Shown in pieces: positions 17,229 through 28,000 of a stretch of 64,000 nt of DNA. The stretch is from Hymenobacter glacieicola (lineage in GTDB: Bacteria > Bacteroidota > Bacteroidia > Cytophagales > Hymenobacteraceae). Positions within the stretch are counted from its first letter, which is position 1. Every line of letters begins with the position of its first letter. The stretch lies in assembly GCF_014640315.1 (NCBI RefSeq), contig NZ_BMGS01000004.1:248001-312000 (forward strand), read 5' to 3'. The notes beneath the pieces were generated by a model, which searched no databases, was not told the DNA's origin, and saw nothing but the letters and a program-made list of their open reading frames with translations. Both the position numbers and the translations under genes were made by a program.

Positions 17229-18686
17229 TTATTTGCGTTTCACCGGTGCGGCGGGCTTGCGGGCCGGGGCGGGGCGGTTGGCAGGGGCCGTGCCCTCAGC
17301 GGCTACCTGCCCGTTGCGAAAGGTCTTTTTTTCCTGTACCGTTTTGCCATCGGGCCCAAAATAAGCCCACACGCCCGTCTCCTTGCCGTTGCGGAAGGCG
17401 CCGGCTACCTCGGCCGTGCCATCTTCGCGCAGTTGGCGGAAGGCTCCCATTTTGAGGCCCTTCACGTAGGTAGTCTCCGCTTTCAGCTTGCCAGAAGGGT
17501 AAAAATCCTGTCCCACACCTATGGGTTTGCCGTTTTCGAAGGTCAGCTTGCTTTGCACGGTGCCGGTGGGGTAGTAGGTAACCTGTTCGCCGGCCAGCTT
17601 GCCATTCACGTAGGTTTCCTGCTTCTGCACTTGCTTGCCGCCGGGGTGAAAGGTGCGCCACTGGCCCGCGGGCTGGCCGTTTTTGTATTGCTGCTCTTCC
17701 CTCGGTAGGCCGTCCTCGTAGTAGGCCGTGATGCGCCGGTCGCGGCCCTGGTTGGCGTACTCAATCTTCTGCTGGGCCTTCCCCGACTCGTAGAAATCCT
17801 GCTGAGTGCCCACTAGCACGCCCTGGCGGTAGGTTTGGGTGCTTTTCACGGCCCCGCTTTCGTAGTAGGATTTCGCGGGACCATCGAGGTTGCTGGTGCC
17901 GCCGGCCAGGTTTTTGGCTTGTTTGGTGAGGTCGTCGGCCAAGGGGTTTTTCACGGCCCGACCCACGAGGGTAGCGGGGGCGTAGGTGCCCTCGGTGCGC
18001 AGCTTGCCCGAGCGGTAAAAGCTGCGGTAGCTCCCTTTGCCGCTTTTATCGGCCTGCACGTCGGTTTCTACCTGGCCGTTGTCGTAGTACGTTTTGTACG
18101 GGCCGGCCAGCAGCCCTTTGCTGTACACGCCCTCGCTCTGCAACTGGCCGTTTTCAAAGTAGGTTTTAACCGGGCCGTTGGCTTGCCCGTTCTGGTAGGT
18201 GATTTCCACCTGGGGCTTGCCCGACGGATACAGCTCCCGGATGGCCCCGGCGGGCTGACCGTTGCTGAGCGTGGTTTCCAGCTTCACCTCCCCACTGGGG
18301 TGGTAGTAGCGCAATGTGCCCGTCGGCTGATCGTCCTCGTAGGTGCCTTCCTGCGCAATTTTACCGGTAGGGTAGTACGTTTTGAAAGGACCTTGGCGGA
18401 CGCCCTGCTGGTAGGTTACCTCCAGCCGCCGGCCGCCGTTCGGGTGAAACTCTACGTAGGCCGAGTCGCGCTTGCCATCGGTGTAGCGGGTTTGGGCCTC
18501 TAGCTTGCCGGAGTAATAAAACCGCTTGTACGGGCCCTGCATTACGGTATCGGCGGCTACCAGGGCCGAGAAAATTTCGCGTTTGCGGGTATTCGTGGAG
18601 TCGAAATAAGTGGTGAGGCGCCGCAGCTTCTGGGCCTGAGCGGCCGTGGAAGTTAACAGCAGCAGAGCAAGGGCAAGTCGTTTCAT
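17229..18686 (-). CDS. YwqK/MORN-variant repeat protein, secreted
   Basis: A 485-residue protein with a signal peptide (1-19) and many 22-24-residue repeats of the form YYxSGKLxxExxYxxGxxxGxxKxYY, the MORN-variant repeat of the YwqK family. Most of the chain is repeats, with one interruption near residues 235-265. The tail is Lys/Pro/Ala-rich. YwqK is the antitoxin of a Bacillus YwqJ toxin, but such exported long-repeat proteins are common in Bacteroidota and no toxin gene is adjacent, so an antitoxin role is not supported here. It is probably a periplasmic or surface beta-solenoid-like protein. Confidence 0.8.
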   Translation of the reverse strand: MKRLALALLLLTSTAAQAQKLRRLTTYFDSTNTRKREIFSALVAADTVMQGPYKRFYYSGKLEAQTRYTDGKRDSAYVEFHPNGGRRLEVTYQQGVRQGPFKTYYPTGKIAQEGTYEDDQPTGTLRYYHPSGEVKLETTLSNGQPAGAIRELYPSGKPQVEITYQNGQANGPVKTYFENGQLQSEGVYSKGLLAGPYKTYYDNGQVETDVQADKSGKGSYRSFYRSGKLRTEGTYAPATLVGRAVKNPLADDLTKQAKNLAGGTSNLDGPAKSYYESGAVKSTQTYRQGVLVGTQQDFYESGKAQQKIEYANQGRDRRITAYYEDGLPREEQQYKNGQPAGQWRTFHPGGKQVQKQETYVNGKLAGEQVTYYPTGTVQSKLTFENGKPIGVGQDFYPSGKLKAETTYVKGLKMGAFRQLREDGTAEVAGAFRNGKETGVWAYFGPDGKTVQEKKTFRNGQVAAEGTAPANRPAPARKPAAPVKRK

Positions 18687-18812
18687 AGGCGCAAGAACGC
18701 AGTAAATCAGAAAGTATTTTCGGGGGCCACAGGGTGGGCGGCAGGCCGCAAGGGGCGCACATCACAACGCAGCCTAGCCCAACAACCCCATCGACCGGCC
18801 CGGCTCAAAACA

Positions 18813-18844
18813 AAAGCCCTGCCGTAAAAATGCGGCAGGGCTTT
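18813..18844 (-). terminator. rho-independent terminator of the thiolase gene
   Basis: Stem AAAGCCCTGCCG / CGGCAGGGCTTT (12 bp, 8-base loop), 60 bases after the thiolase stop on the minus strand, with the arms providing A and T runs. It may work in both directions. Confidence 0.85.
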
Positions 18845-18904
18845 AACACGTGAATTGTCGACAACATCCGGACGAACCGGAAAAAATCCGGCTGAAATCC
18901 GGAC

Positions 18905-20086
18905 TTACAGTTTTTCTACCACGAGGCTGCTAGCCCCGCCGCCACCGTTGCAGATGCCGGCTACCCCAATTTTGCCGCCTTCGTTGTGCAGCACGTTTAC
19001 CAGGGTAGTAACAATGCGTGCGCCCGAAGCGCCCAGCGGGTGCCCCAACGATACGGCGCCGCCGTAGGGGTTTACCTTGGTGCCTTCCAGTTCCAGTAGC
19101 TTGTTATTGGCCAGCGAAACCACCGAGAAAGCCTCATTGATTTCGTAGAAATCAACGTCTTTGGCTTCCAGGCCGGCGTGCTTCAGTGCCTTGGGAATGG
19201 CCAGGGCCGGAGAAGTGGTAAACCACTCCGGGGCCTGCTCGGCATCAGCAAAGCCCCGAATCAGGGCTAGGGGTTTCACGCCCAACTGCTCGGCCTTTTC
19301 CCGGCTCATGAGCAGCACGGCGGCGGCCCCGTCGTTGAGGGTAGAAGCGTTAGCGGCCGTTACGGTGCCTTCCTTGCCGAAAGCGGGCTTCAGGCTGGCA
19401 AACTTCGTGAAGTCAGCCTTGGTGTACTCTTCATCGTCGCTGATGACGGTTTCCTTGCCGCGCACCGTAATGGTCACGGGCACGATTTCGTCCTTCTTCT
19501 TGCCGGCTTTGGCAGCAGCGGCGCTCCGCTCGTAGCTCTGCTGGGCAAAGGCGTCCTGCTCCTCGCGGGTGATGCCGTAGTGGGTTGCGGTGCGGTCGGC
19601 GGCTACGCCCATGGCGAAATCGTGGTAAGGGTCCCACAGACCGTCCTTCATCAGGCCGTCAATCATTTGGCCGTGGCCGTACTTGGCGCCAAAACGGGCC
19701 TTATCGAGGTAGTACGGCACGTTCGACATGCTTTCCATGCCGCCCGCCAGCACCACCTCCGACTGGCCCAGCATAATGGCCTGGGCGCCGAACATAATGG
19801 CTTTCGTGCCCGAAGCACACACTTTATTGACCGTCGTGCACTCTACCGTGTCGGGCAGGCCGGCTTTCTTGGCGGCCTGCCGGGCCGGAGCCTGGCCTAG
19901 GTTAGCCGAAATAACGTTGCCCATAATTACCTGGTCAACTTCGTTGCCGTCAATCCCGGCTTTGTCCAGGGCACCTTTCAGGGCAATGGCACCCAGCTCC
20001 GTGGCCGACAACGAGGCCAAGCTGCCCCCAAATGAGCCGATGGGCGTGCGTACGGCGGCTACAATTACTACTTCTTTGATTTGCAT
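18905..20086 (-). CDS. acetyl-CoA C-acetyltransferase (thiolase)
   Basis: A 393-residue thiolase of normal length that condenses or cleaves acyl-CoA, in beta-oxidation or acetoacetyl-CoA formation. The nucleophile Cys lies in NKVCASGTKA, the His in SLGHPLGASGAR, and the second Cys in GICNGGGGAS. The frame extends 47 codons upstream, but the ATG at 20086 gives the family N-terminus MQIKEVVIVAAVRTPIG. The gene stands alone, with its own terminator, between the YwqK protein and the Bat pair. Confidence 0.93.
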   Translation of the reverse strand: MQIKEVVIVAAVRTPIGSFGGSLASLSATELGAIALKGALDKAGIDGNEVDQVIMGNVISANLGQAPARQAAKKAGLPDTVECTTVNKVCASGTKAIMFGAQAIMLGQSEVVLAGGMESMSNVPYYLDKARFGAKYGHGQMIDGLMKDGLWDPYHDFAMGVAADRTATHYGITREEQDAFAQQSYERSAAAAKAGKKKDEIVPVTITVRGKETVISDDEEYTKADFTKFASLKPAFGKEGTVTAANASTLNDGAAAVLLMSREKAEQLGVKPLALIRGFADAEQAPEWFTTSPALAIPKALKHAGLEAKDVDFYEINEAFSVVSLANNKLLELEGTKVNPYGGAVSLGHPLGASGARIVTTLVNVLHNEGGKIGVAGICNGGGGASSLVVEKL

Positions 20087-20264
20087 AAGTTGGCTAGGGT
20101 GGGGTTGGTTGATTGTGGGTGGGCTGCTTTCCCCGTAAAGGTAGGAATTAGGCCAATAGGGTAGGAGGGCGGCCTGGGCTGAACCCAGGCTTAAGTCAGC
20201 AGCTAGGGCTGCTGCCCTGAAGGGCAACCACTAGCTGGTCCAACAGTGGGTAGCTGGGGCGGGC

Positions 20265-21230
20265 TTACCAGCCGGGCTTGCCCTTCGGGGCCGGGGTGGT
20301 GGCCTTGCGGGGCAGTTGCTGCAGGTACTGCTGCTCGGCCGTGTGCAGGGCTTCCAGTAGTTGGCGCGCCTGGCCTGGGCTCAGGTTCATCTGTTGCAAA
20401 CGGGCCCGCTGAGTTTGCGTGTTGGCTTCGGCATTGGTGGCCGCCTCGGTTCCTCCCCGCCGGCTCGTGCCGCCCGGTGCTTCCGGGCCGCTCTCTGCAT
20501 CACTAAGGCCGCGCACTGACCCCGGCTCACTACCCTTGGCCACGCTGCGTTGTTGTCCTGGCCCCGGCCGGAACCCCTGGTTGGCGGTGCTGCCGGCCGT
20601 AGCCGACGGCTGGTTGGGGTCGCGCTGCCCGTTGGGGTCCGCCTTGGATTGGGCAACTGAGTTGGGGTTTTGCGGCTGAGTAGGGTCAGCTAGGTTGCCC
20701 AACTGGTCAGTGCCGGCGCGCGGAGCAGAGGAAGCCGATTCGCTGTCCTGGGGGCCGCCATCCGTGCCGGGTGCGGGAGCTTGGGGAGCGGCGGCCCGCC
20801 TCGACAGAAAGTTGCGCAGCGCCTCGTAGTTGTAACGGGCGTCCTGATTAGCCGGATTGGCGACCAGCGCCTGCCGCAGCAGACCTACCGCCTGCACATG
20901 GTCGTTCTGGGCCGCGGCTAGCGCGGCCAGCTGCTGCAGGGCCACGCTCCGAATGTTGGGTGTTTTGCTGGTTACCAATCGGCTGTAGTAGCCGCGGGCA
21001 GCCCCCGGCTGCCCCGCCTGGGCAGTAGCGTGGGCAAGGTTCAACCACACCACCTCTTCGCGGGAGCCCAGGGTTACTGCCGCCGTTTTATAGGCTGCCG
21101 CGGCCACCGCGTACTCCTTCCGCGCGTAAGCCGCCGCTCCCTTCCGAATGGCTTCGTTCCGGTTATGAATGCGGGTTAGCCCGCCCCAGGTGCTGAGCAG
21201 CAGCACGCCACCTAACAGGGTATTTTTCAC
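20265..21230 (-). CDS. TPR-containing protein, BatC-like
   Basis: A 321-residue protein with an N-terminal hydrophobic segment (1-17), TPR-like helices (about 30-135, with AAYARKEYAVAAAAYKTAA and QAVGLLRQALVANPANQDA), and a low-complexity Pro/Gly/Gln/Asn-rich region (about 145-285) ending in a basic tail. Its start codon overlaps the stop of the vWA protein gene upstream (ATGA-type overlap), the arrangement seen for batB-batC in the Bat operons of Bacteroidota. The function of these operons (aerotolerance has been proposed) is not settled. Confidence 0.8.
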   Translation of the reverse strand: MKNTLLGGVLLLSTWGGLTRIHNRNEAIRKGAAAYARKEYAVAAAAYKTAAVTLGSREEVVWLNLAHATAQAGQPGAARGYYSRLVTSKTPNIRSVALQQLAALAAAQNDHVQAVGLLRQALVANPANQDARYNYEALRNFLSRRAAAPQAPAPGTDGGPQDSESASSAPRAGTDQLGNLADPTQPQNPNSVAQSKADPNGQRDPNQPSATAGSTANQGFRPGPGQQRSVAKGSEPGSVRGLSDAESGPEAPGGTSRRGGTEAATNAEANTQTQRARLQQMNLSPGQARQLLEALHTAEQQYLQQLPRKATTPAPKGKPGW

Positions 21231-22222
21231 GGCCGAATCACTTTTATGGTAATCAATACGTCGAGCACCAGCAGCACCAGGGCCAGCACCAGCGGGTAGC
21301 GGTACCGGTTGTCGGCCACGGCTACCGTGCGGACCTGCTCGGCCTGGCCTTCTACGCGGTTGAGGGCGTTTAGCAGCAACGGAAACTCATTTCGCCGATC
21401 CGTGAGTTCAAAATACTGCCCGCCAGTCTGCTCCGCTAACCGGCGCAGCGGTACTGGGGCCAGGCGCGTCACCACTTCCCGGCCCCGGGCATCGCGCAGG
21501 TAGCCCCGCCCCCCCGACTGCGGGATGCGGCTGCCTTCCACCGAGCCGACCCCCATAGGAAACACCCGCGTGCCGGAGCGGGCCAGCACGCGCACCGTAG
21601 GCTCCAGGTTTTCGCCAAAATCCTCCCCGTCAGTTACCAACACAATGGCCGTAGCCCGGGGTACGGCTTCCGGAGTAGCCGTTTGGGTGCTACCCAGCCG
21701 CTGCAGCACCAGCTCTAGTGGCGGCGCCAAATCGGTGCTGCCGGCGGGCACCAGTGAGGTTTGCAGCGTGCGCAAAAACAGCTGCAGCGCCCCTTGGTCG
21801 TAGGTGAGGGGGCATTGCACGTAAGCTTCACCGGCGAATACAATAAGCCCGAGGCGGTCGGCCTGGAACCGACTAACCAGGGTGCTCAGCTCCGATTTGG
21901 CTTTTTGCAGGCGGGAAGGCACTACGTCCATAGCATTCATGGAGCGGGAAAGGTCGACTAGCAGCCACACATCCTTGCCCGCCGTGCGCACGGGGCGCTG
22001 GGTCACTCCATAAGCCGGGCCTAGCAGTGCAGCCCCCAGCAGGCTCACGTAGAGCAGCCGCAGCCCCAGCTTCCAGCCTAGTCGCCAGCCGCGCTGCCCC
22101 AACGGAGCCGCCAGCCGCCGGGTCCGGAGAGCATAGCCGAGGTAGAAGATAAAAAAAAAGAAAACCACCAGCCCCTCGGGCCAGCCCAGCGGATATGCCC
22201 AGTTCAGCACGATGGTAACCAC
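21227..22222 (-). CDS. von Willebrand factor A domain membrane protein, BatA/BatB-like
   Basis: A 331-residue protein with N-terminal membrane segments (about 14-33 and 50-70), a vWA domain (about 85-290) and a C-terminal transmembrane helix (about 308-328). The MIDAS is intact: DLSRSMNAMD, Thr in GSTDLAPP, and Asp in VTDGEDFG. It fits BatA/BatB, which sit in the membrane with the metal site outside. It overlaps the TPR gene by four bases. The promoter at 22247-22275 lies directly upstream and supports the start at 22222. BatA, BatD and the MoxR ATPase are not in the window. Confidence 0.85.
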   Translation of the reverse strand: MVTIVLNWAYPLGWPEGLVVFFFFIFYLGYALRTRRLAAPLGQRGWRLGWKLGLRLLYVSLLGAALLGPAYGVTQRPVRTAGKDVWLLVDLSRSMNAMDVVPSRLQKAKSELSTLVSRFQADRLGLIVFAGEAYVQCPLTYDQGALQLFLRTLQTSLVPAGSTDLAPPLELVLQRLGSTQTATPEAVPRATAIVLVTDGEDFGENLEPTVRVLARSGTRVFPMGVGSVEGSRIPQSGGRGYLRDARGREVVTRLAPVPLRRLAEQTGGQYFELTDRRNEFPLLLNALNRVEGQAEQVRTVAVADNRYRYPLVLALVLLVLDVLITIKVIRP

Positions 22223-22246
22223 TTATTGTTCACAATACAAGCGCTG

Positions 22247-22275
22247 CAAAAGTAAGGCTGAGCCCAGGACTTCAA
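22247..22275 (-). promoter_or_regulatory. Bacteroidota-type promoter of the Bat pair
   Basis: The minus strand reads TTG (complement of 22273-22275), an 18-base spacer, then TACTTTTG (complement of 22247-22254). Transcription would start near 22240, about 18 bases before the ATG. Confidence 0.6.
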
Positions 22276-22342
22276 GGGGTGAAAATGCCCTCAGTGGCTC
22301 GCAATGCAACGGCAAGATGGAAGATATTTTTTTTGAAAAGGG

Positions 22343-22371
22343 TTTGTTTCTCCATTCCGCTTGTATATTTG
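22343..22371 (+). promoter_or_regulatory. Bacteroidota-type promoter of the tRNA cluster
   Basis: TTTG (22343-22346), a 17-base spacer, and TATATTTG (22364-22371), a full match to the group consensus, 31 bases before tRNA-Ser. Confidence 0.7.
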
Positions 22372-22402
22372 CACACCTTTCAGCCGGAAAGGAGTACCAC
22401 CT

Positions 22403-22490
22403 GGAGAGGTGGGTGAGTGGCTTAAACCAGTAGTTTGCTAAACTGCCGTAGCTCTAAAGGTTACCGGGGGTTCGAATCCCCCCCTCTCCA
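22403..22490 (+). tRNA. tRNA-Ser (anticodon GCT)
   Basis: Class II tRNA with acceptor stem GGAGAGG/CCTCTCC, anticodon loop TTGCTAA on stem GTAGT/ACTGC, a long variable arm, and T arm GGGGG-TTCGAAT-CCCCC. No CCA is encoded. The discriminator base reads A, whereas G is usual for tRNA-Ser. Confidence 0.9.
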
Positions 22491-22577
22491 CATAGTTCCT
22501 ATTATGAGTTAGAAATTGTGGGCAATATGTTGCACAACAACCTTGGCAGCCCTGGTTTTTAACTCATAATTCTTTTT

Positions 22578-22654
22578 CGGGGTGTAGCGTAGCCCGGTAT
22601 CGCGCCTGCTTTGGGAGCAGGAGGCCGCAGGTTCGAATCCTGCCACCCCGACCA
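22578..22654 (+). tRNA. tRNA-Pro (anticodon TGG)
   Basis: Acceptor stem CGGGGTG/CACCCCG, anticodon stem CCTGC/GCAGG around TTTGGGA, T arm GCAGG-TTCGAAT-CCTGC, discriminator A and an encoded CCA. Confidence 0.95.
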
Positions 22655-22701
22655 CCAGATAGCCGTCAGCCCACCTTTGGGGCGGGCGGCTATTTGTTTT
22701 T

Positions 22702-22778
22702 GACCCCGTAGCTCAGCTGGATAGAGCAGCTGCCTTCTAAGCAGCCGGTCATTGGTTCGAATCCAATCGGGGCCACCA
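22702..22778 (+). tRNA. tRNA-Arg (anticodon TCT)
   Basis: Anticodon stem GCTGC/GCAGC around CTTCTAA, T arm ATTGG-TTCGAAT-CCAAT, and an encoded CCA. The acceptor stem GACCCCG/CGGGGCC has an A-C mismatch at position 2-71; all other stem pairs are intact. Confidence 0.92.
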
Positions 22779-22813
22779 AAACCCGCTTTACACTTTAGTA
22801 GGGCGGGTTTTTT
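22779..22813 (+). terminator. terminator of the tRNA cluster
   Basis: Stem AAACCCGC / GCGGGTTT followed by a T-run, starting immediately after the tRNA-Arg CCA. Confidence 0.85.
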
Positions 22814-23174
22814 ACTTCTTGCCAACATTTTTGCCGCTAAACAGAAAGACTCCGTTCGAGGTAGCAAGCAGTACTGGTAAGCCAGCTTGCTGTTAGTCGC
22901 CTGCTTTGGTATACGTTGTTCCGTCCGTAGGTAGGCTGGAGGAAGTCGGGCTGTTGGATGGAAAGCGGTAAAACCCAATAGGCCCGGAATAATTAAAGCT
23001 GGTGACTAGTCATTGCAATAAGGGAGCTAGGATACGTACTATTGAGTGAGTGGAAACCAAAGCATTTATCGGGGGTAGTAAGCGCCGCATTGGGCACCAG
23101 GCAAGCGAATAAGTGGCCACCGCTGAAGCAGTGGTAAATCGGCCTTTTCACTGGTAAAAAACGATTTTTTTCGC
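22814..23174. other. intergenic region before gyrB
   Basis: About 360 bases with no gene or RNA recognised apart from the gyrB promoter at its right end. The minus-strand frame covering it is an artefact of the tRNA genes. Confidence 0.5.
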
Positions 23175-23182
23175 TATCTTTG
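23175..23182 (+). promoter_or_regulatory. gyrB promoter -7 element TATCTTTG
   Basis: TATCTTTG matches TANNTTTG, 35 bases before the gyrB ATG. The -33 region is A-rich without a clear TTG. Confidence 0.5.
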
Positions 23183-23205
23183 CCTACTTACGCACTAAGC
23201 GCTGA

Positions 23206-25206
<2,001 letters not shown>

Positions 25207-25216
25207 GTAAATCTGG

Positions 25217-25245
25217 AAAAGGCCCGCTGCAAAGCGGGCCTTTTT
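25217..25245 (+). terminator. gyrB terminator
   Basis: Stem AAAAGGCCCGCT / AGCGGGCCTTTT with a T-rich tail, 11 bases after the gyrB stop codon. Confidence 0.9.
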
Positions 25246-25266
25246 GCTTTTAAACCAAGCGCAACA

Positions 25267-25647
25267 ATGCGGCAGTTGATTTCATCGGGGGCTCCTTGGG
25301 AGCCGATTGTGGGCTACTCCCGGGCCGTGCGGGTGGGCAACGTGGTGGAAGTGGCCGGAACTACCGCTCAGGAGGGCAACACCATTACGGGCGCCGATGC
25401 CTACCAGCAGGCGCAGCGCATCTTAGCTAAAATCGAGGATGCCTTGGCCGCCGCGGGCGCTACAGTGGAGCATGTCGTCCGGACCCGCATCTACCTCACC
25501 AACATGGCCGATTGGGAAGCCGTAGGCCGGGCCCACGGGGAGGTGTTTGGGGCCATCCGGCCGGCTTCTACCATGCTGGCGGTAAGCGCTCTGATTGATC
25601 CGCGGCTGCTGGTAGAAATCGAAGCGACTGCTATTATTCCGGAGTAG
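25267..25647 (+). CDS. RidA-family (YjgF/YER057c) protein
   Basis: A 126-residue RidA-superfamily protein. The founding enzymes hydrolyse reactive enamine/imine intermediates made by PLP enzymes. The conserved core is present: the VAGTTAQ strand, [15 protein letters not shown], and the Arg-containing [10 protein letters not shown] with the Glu of LVEIEAT, which together form the trimer-interface site. The N-terminus differs from canonical RidA (no Thr-Pro-x-Ala-Pro-Ala-Ala-Ile-Gly-Pro-Tyr block), so it may belong to an Rid1-7 subgroup. It lies between the gyrB terminator and ppk1, 53 bases before the ppk1 start. Confidence 0.85.
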   Translation: MRQLISSGAPWEPIVGYSRAVRVGNVVEVAGTTAQEGNTITGADAYQQAQRILAKIEDALAAAGATVEHVVRTRIYLTNMADWEAVGRAHGEVFGAIRPASTMLAVSALIDPRLLVEIEATAIIPE

Positions 25648-25700
25648 CCATACTTCTACGGGCGTTTGCTCGTATTTTGTCCGGCCTTTCCTTACTCAGT

Positions 25701-27986
25701 ATGAAATTATTCAAATCTGCCGACCTCATCCGCAAAAGCAAGTACATCAGCCGCGACCTGAGTTGGCTGCGCTTTAATTACCGGGTGCTAGATCAGGCGC
25801 GCGACGCTAGCCGCTCGCTCTTCGACCGATTGCGGTTTATGGCCATTACCAGCAGCAACCTCGATGAATTTTTCATGATTCGGGTGGGCTCGCTCTACAA
25901 CTATATCGATTACGGCAAGGAGCGGGTCGACTACTCGGGCCTGCGGGAACTGCCCTTCCGGCGCAAGCTGCTGGACTTTGCCCATCGTTTCATCAACGAC
26001 CAGTCGCTGACGTACCTGAATGAGCTGAAGCCCCTGTTCGAGAAAAACGGCTTCAACGTGCTTAAAATGGAGGAGCTGACGGAACTGGAGCTGAAGAAGG
26101 CCGATGGCTACTTCAAGCACACCATCTTCCCGCTGCTCACGCCCATGGTGTACGACTCCTACCACGGCTTCCCGCTGATGATGAACCAGATGCTCATCTT
26201 TGGGGTAGTCACGCGGGCCGGCAGCGTGCTGGATGCGGAGCCCGACAAAGGCCAGGAACGCCTCACCTTCGTGCAGATTCCGCAGAACCTGTCGCGTTTC
26301 TTCGAGTTGACCCGCAAGGACAAGGTGATGTTCGTGCCGATTGAAGAAATTGTGCGGGCTAACCTGCCTAAGCTGTTTCGCAACGTCGAAATCGTGTCGG
26401 CTAACCTGTTCCGCATCACCCGCAACGGCGACTTTACCCTGGAAGAGTCCGATGACATTGACGTAGACTTCATCAAGGAAATTCAGCTGGGCCTGAAAAC
26501 CCGCAAGAAGGGTAGGGTAGTGCGCCTGGAGGTGGAGCCCAACGCCTCGCAGCTGCTCATGCAGGTGCTGCGGGAGCGGTGGAACATCGACAACGGTAAC
26601 GTCTTCGTCATCAATTCCCTGATTGACCTGAAGGGGTTGCTGCAGATTCTGAAGCACCCGAACTTCCGGGGCAAGGGTTTCCGGCAGCCCGCCGCCGTCA
26701 CGCCGCTGAGCTTGCCGGAAGGGGCCGACGAAAACCTGTTCGAGTACCTGAAGCACCACGACGTGCTGCTGCACCACCCCTACAACAATATCGACCCCGT
26801 GGTGCGGTTGCTGGAGCAGGCCGCCGAAGACCCCCACGTGCTGGGCATCAAGCAAACCATTTACCGCCTCGCCGACGACTCCCGCGTAACGGCGGCGCTG
26901 CTCAAAGCGGCCGAAAACGGCAAGCACGTATCGGTGCTGTTCGAGGTGAAGGCGCGCTTTGATGAGGAACGCAACATTCGGGAGGGGGCCAAACTGGAAA
27001 AAGCAGGCTGCTTTGTCATTTACGGGGTGAGCAAGTACAAGACGCACACCAAAATGATGATGATTATCCGCAAGGAAGGCGAAAAGGTGACCCGCTACGT
27101 GCACATCGGCTCGGGTAACTACAACGAGCAAACCTCGCGCATTTACACCGACGTAAGCCTGCTCACCACCAACGACGTGTACGGCCACGACGTGTCGGAA
27201 TTCTTCAATGTAATTACCGGCCACTCCCAGCCCGACGACTACGAGTACCTCATCACGGCGCCCAAGGACATGCGCCAGCAGCTGATTTCCCTGATCCGGG
27301 AGGAAGTGCGCAACGCCAAGAAGGGTTTGCCCAGCGGCATCGTCATGAAGATGAACTCCTTGGAAGACAAGGAAATGATTGACGAGTTCTACAAGGCCAG
27401 CAAGGCCGGGGTGCCCATCCGGTTTATTGTGCGGGGCATTTGCTGCCTGCGGCCGGGCCGGGCCGGGCTCAGTGAAAATATCGAAGTGCGCAGCATCGTG
27501 GGCGACTACCTGGAGCACTCCCGCATGTTCTACTTCCACCAGGCCGGACACCCCAAAGTGTACGCCGGCTCCGCCGACCTGATGGTACGCTCCTTCGACC
27601 GGCGCATCGAGGCTCTGTTCCTGATTGTGAACCCCCAGCTCAAGCGCGAGGCCATTAACATTCTGTACTTCAACCTGAAGGACAACCAGAATACCTACGT
27701 GATGCGCGAAGACGGGGCCTACATCCAGCGCCTGCCCGATGATGAAGAACCGGCCTTCAACGTGCACAAGGAGTTCTATAACAAGAACTTCGGGCTGGTG
27801 TCCGAAACCCTGCTCTACGACGAGTGGCTGTCCTGCGCCACCATCCGGGCCAGCGCTACTTCCGATGCGGTAGATAACCCACCCTCCGTACCCGTTGACG
27901 ACGAGCCCAACGCCACCGAGGAAGCAGTAGTTGCCCTGGACCTGGGGGCCGAGCCTGCCGCTGACTCCGAGGCAGCGCTGGAGTAA
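25701..27986 (+). CDS. ppk1: polyphosphate kinase 1
   Basis: A 761-residue PPK1 that makes inorganic polyphosphate from ATP reversibly. The N-terminal domain starts YISRDLSWLRFNYRVLDQA. The catalytic domains carry the autophosphorylated His in VHIGSGNYNEQTSRIYTD and the second HKD-like block in SADLMVRSFDRRIEALF. An Asp/Glu/Ala-rich tail of about 50 residues follows the last conserved block. The ATG at 25701 gives the family N-terminus; an earlier start at 25677 adds eight residues. The exopolyphosphatase gene lies directly downstream in convergent orientation, so polymer synthesis and breakdown are encoded side by side. Confidence 0.95.
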   Translation: MKLFKSADLIRKSKYISRDLSWLRFNYRVLDQARDASRSLFDRLRFMAITSSNLDEFFMIRVGSLYNYIDYGKERVDYSGLRELPFRRKLLDFAHRFINDQSLTYLNELKPLFEKNGFNVLKMEELTELELKKADGYFKHTIFPLLTPMVYDSYHGFPLMMNQMLIFGVVTRAGSVLDAEPDKGQERLTFVQIPQNLSRFFELTRKDKVMFVPIEEIVRANLPKLFRNVEIVSANLFRITRNGDFTLEESDDIDVDFIKEIQLGLKTRKKGRVVRLEVEPNASQLLMQVLRERWNIDNGNVFVINSLIDLKGLLQILKHPNFRGKGFRQPAAVTPLSLPEGADENLFEYLKHHDVLLHHPYNNIDPVVRLLEQAAEDPHVLGIKQTIYRLADDSRVTAALLKAAENGKHVSVLFEVKARFDEERNIREGAKLEKAGCFVIYGVSKYKTHTKMMMIIRKEGEKVTRYVHIGSGNYNEQTSRIYTDVSLLTTNDVYGHDVSEFFNVITGHSQPDDYEYLITAPKDMRQQLISLIREEVRNAKKGLPSGIVMKMNSLEDKEMIDEFYKASKAGVPIRFIVRGICCLRPGRAGLSENIEVRSIVGDYLEHSRMFYFHQAGHPKVYAGSADLMVRSFDRRIEALFLIVNPQLKREAINILYFNLKDNQNTYVMREDGAYIQRLPDDEEPAFNVHKEFYNKNFGLVSETLLYDEWLSCATIRASATSDAVDNPPSVPVDDEPNATEEAVVALDLGAEPAADSEAALE

Positions 27987-28000
27987 AGCTAGGGCGGACG

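Noticed and set aside
17229..18686. Toxin-antitoxin locus suggested by the YwqK family name
   Set aside because: The protein is exported, very long in repeats and has no adjacent toxin gene.
22559..22978. Minus-strand open frame of 139 codons across the tRNA genes
   Set aside because: It is antisense to tRNA-Pro and tRNA-Arg; peptides such as WQDSNLRPPAPKAG are a well-known artefact of tRNA genes.
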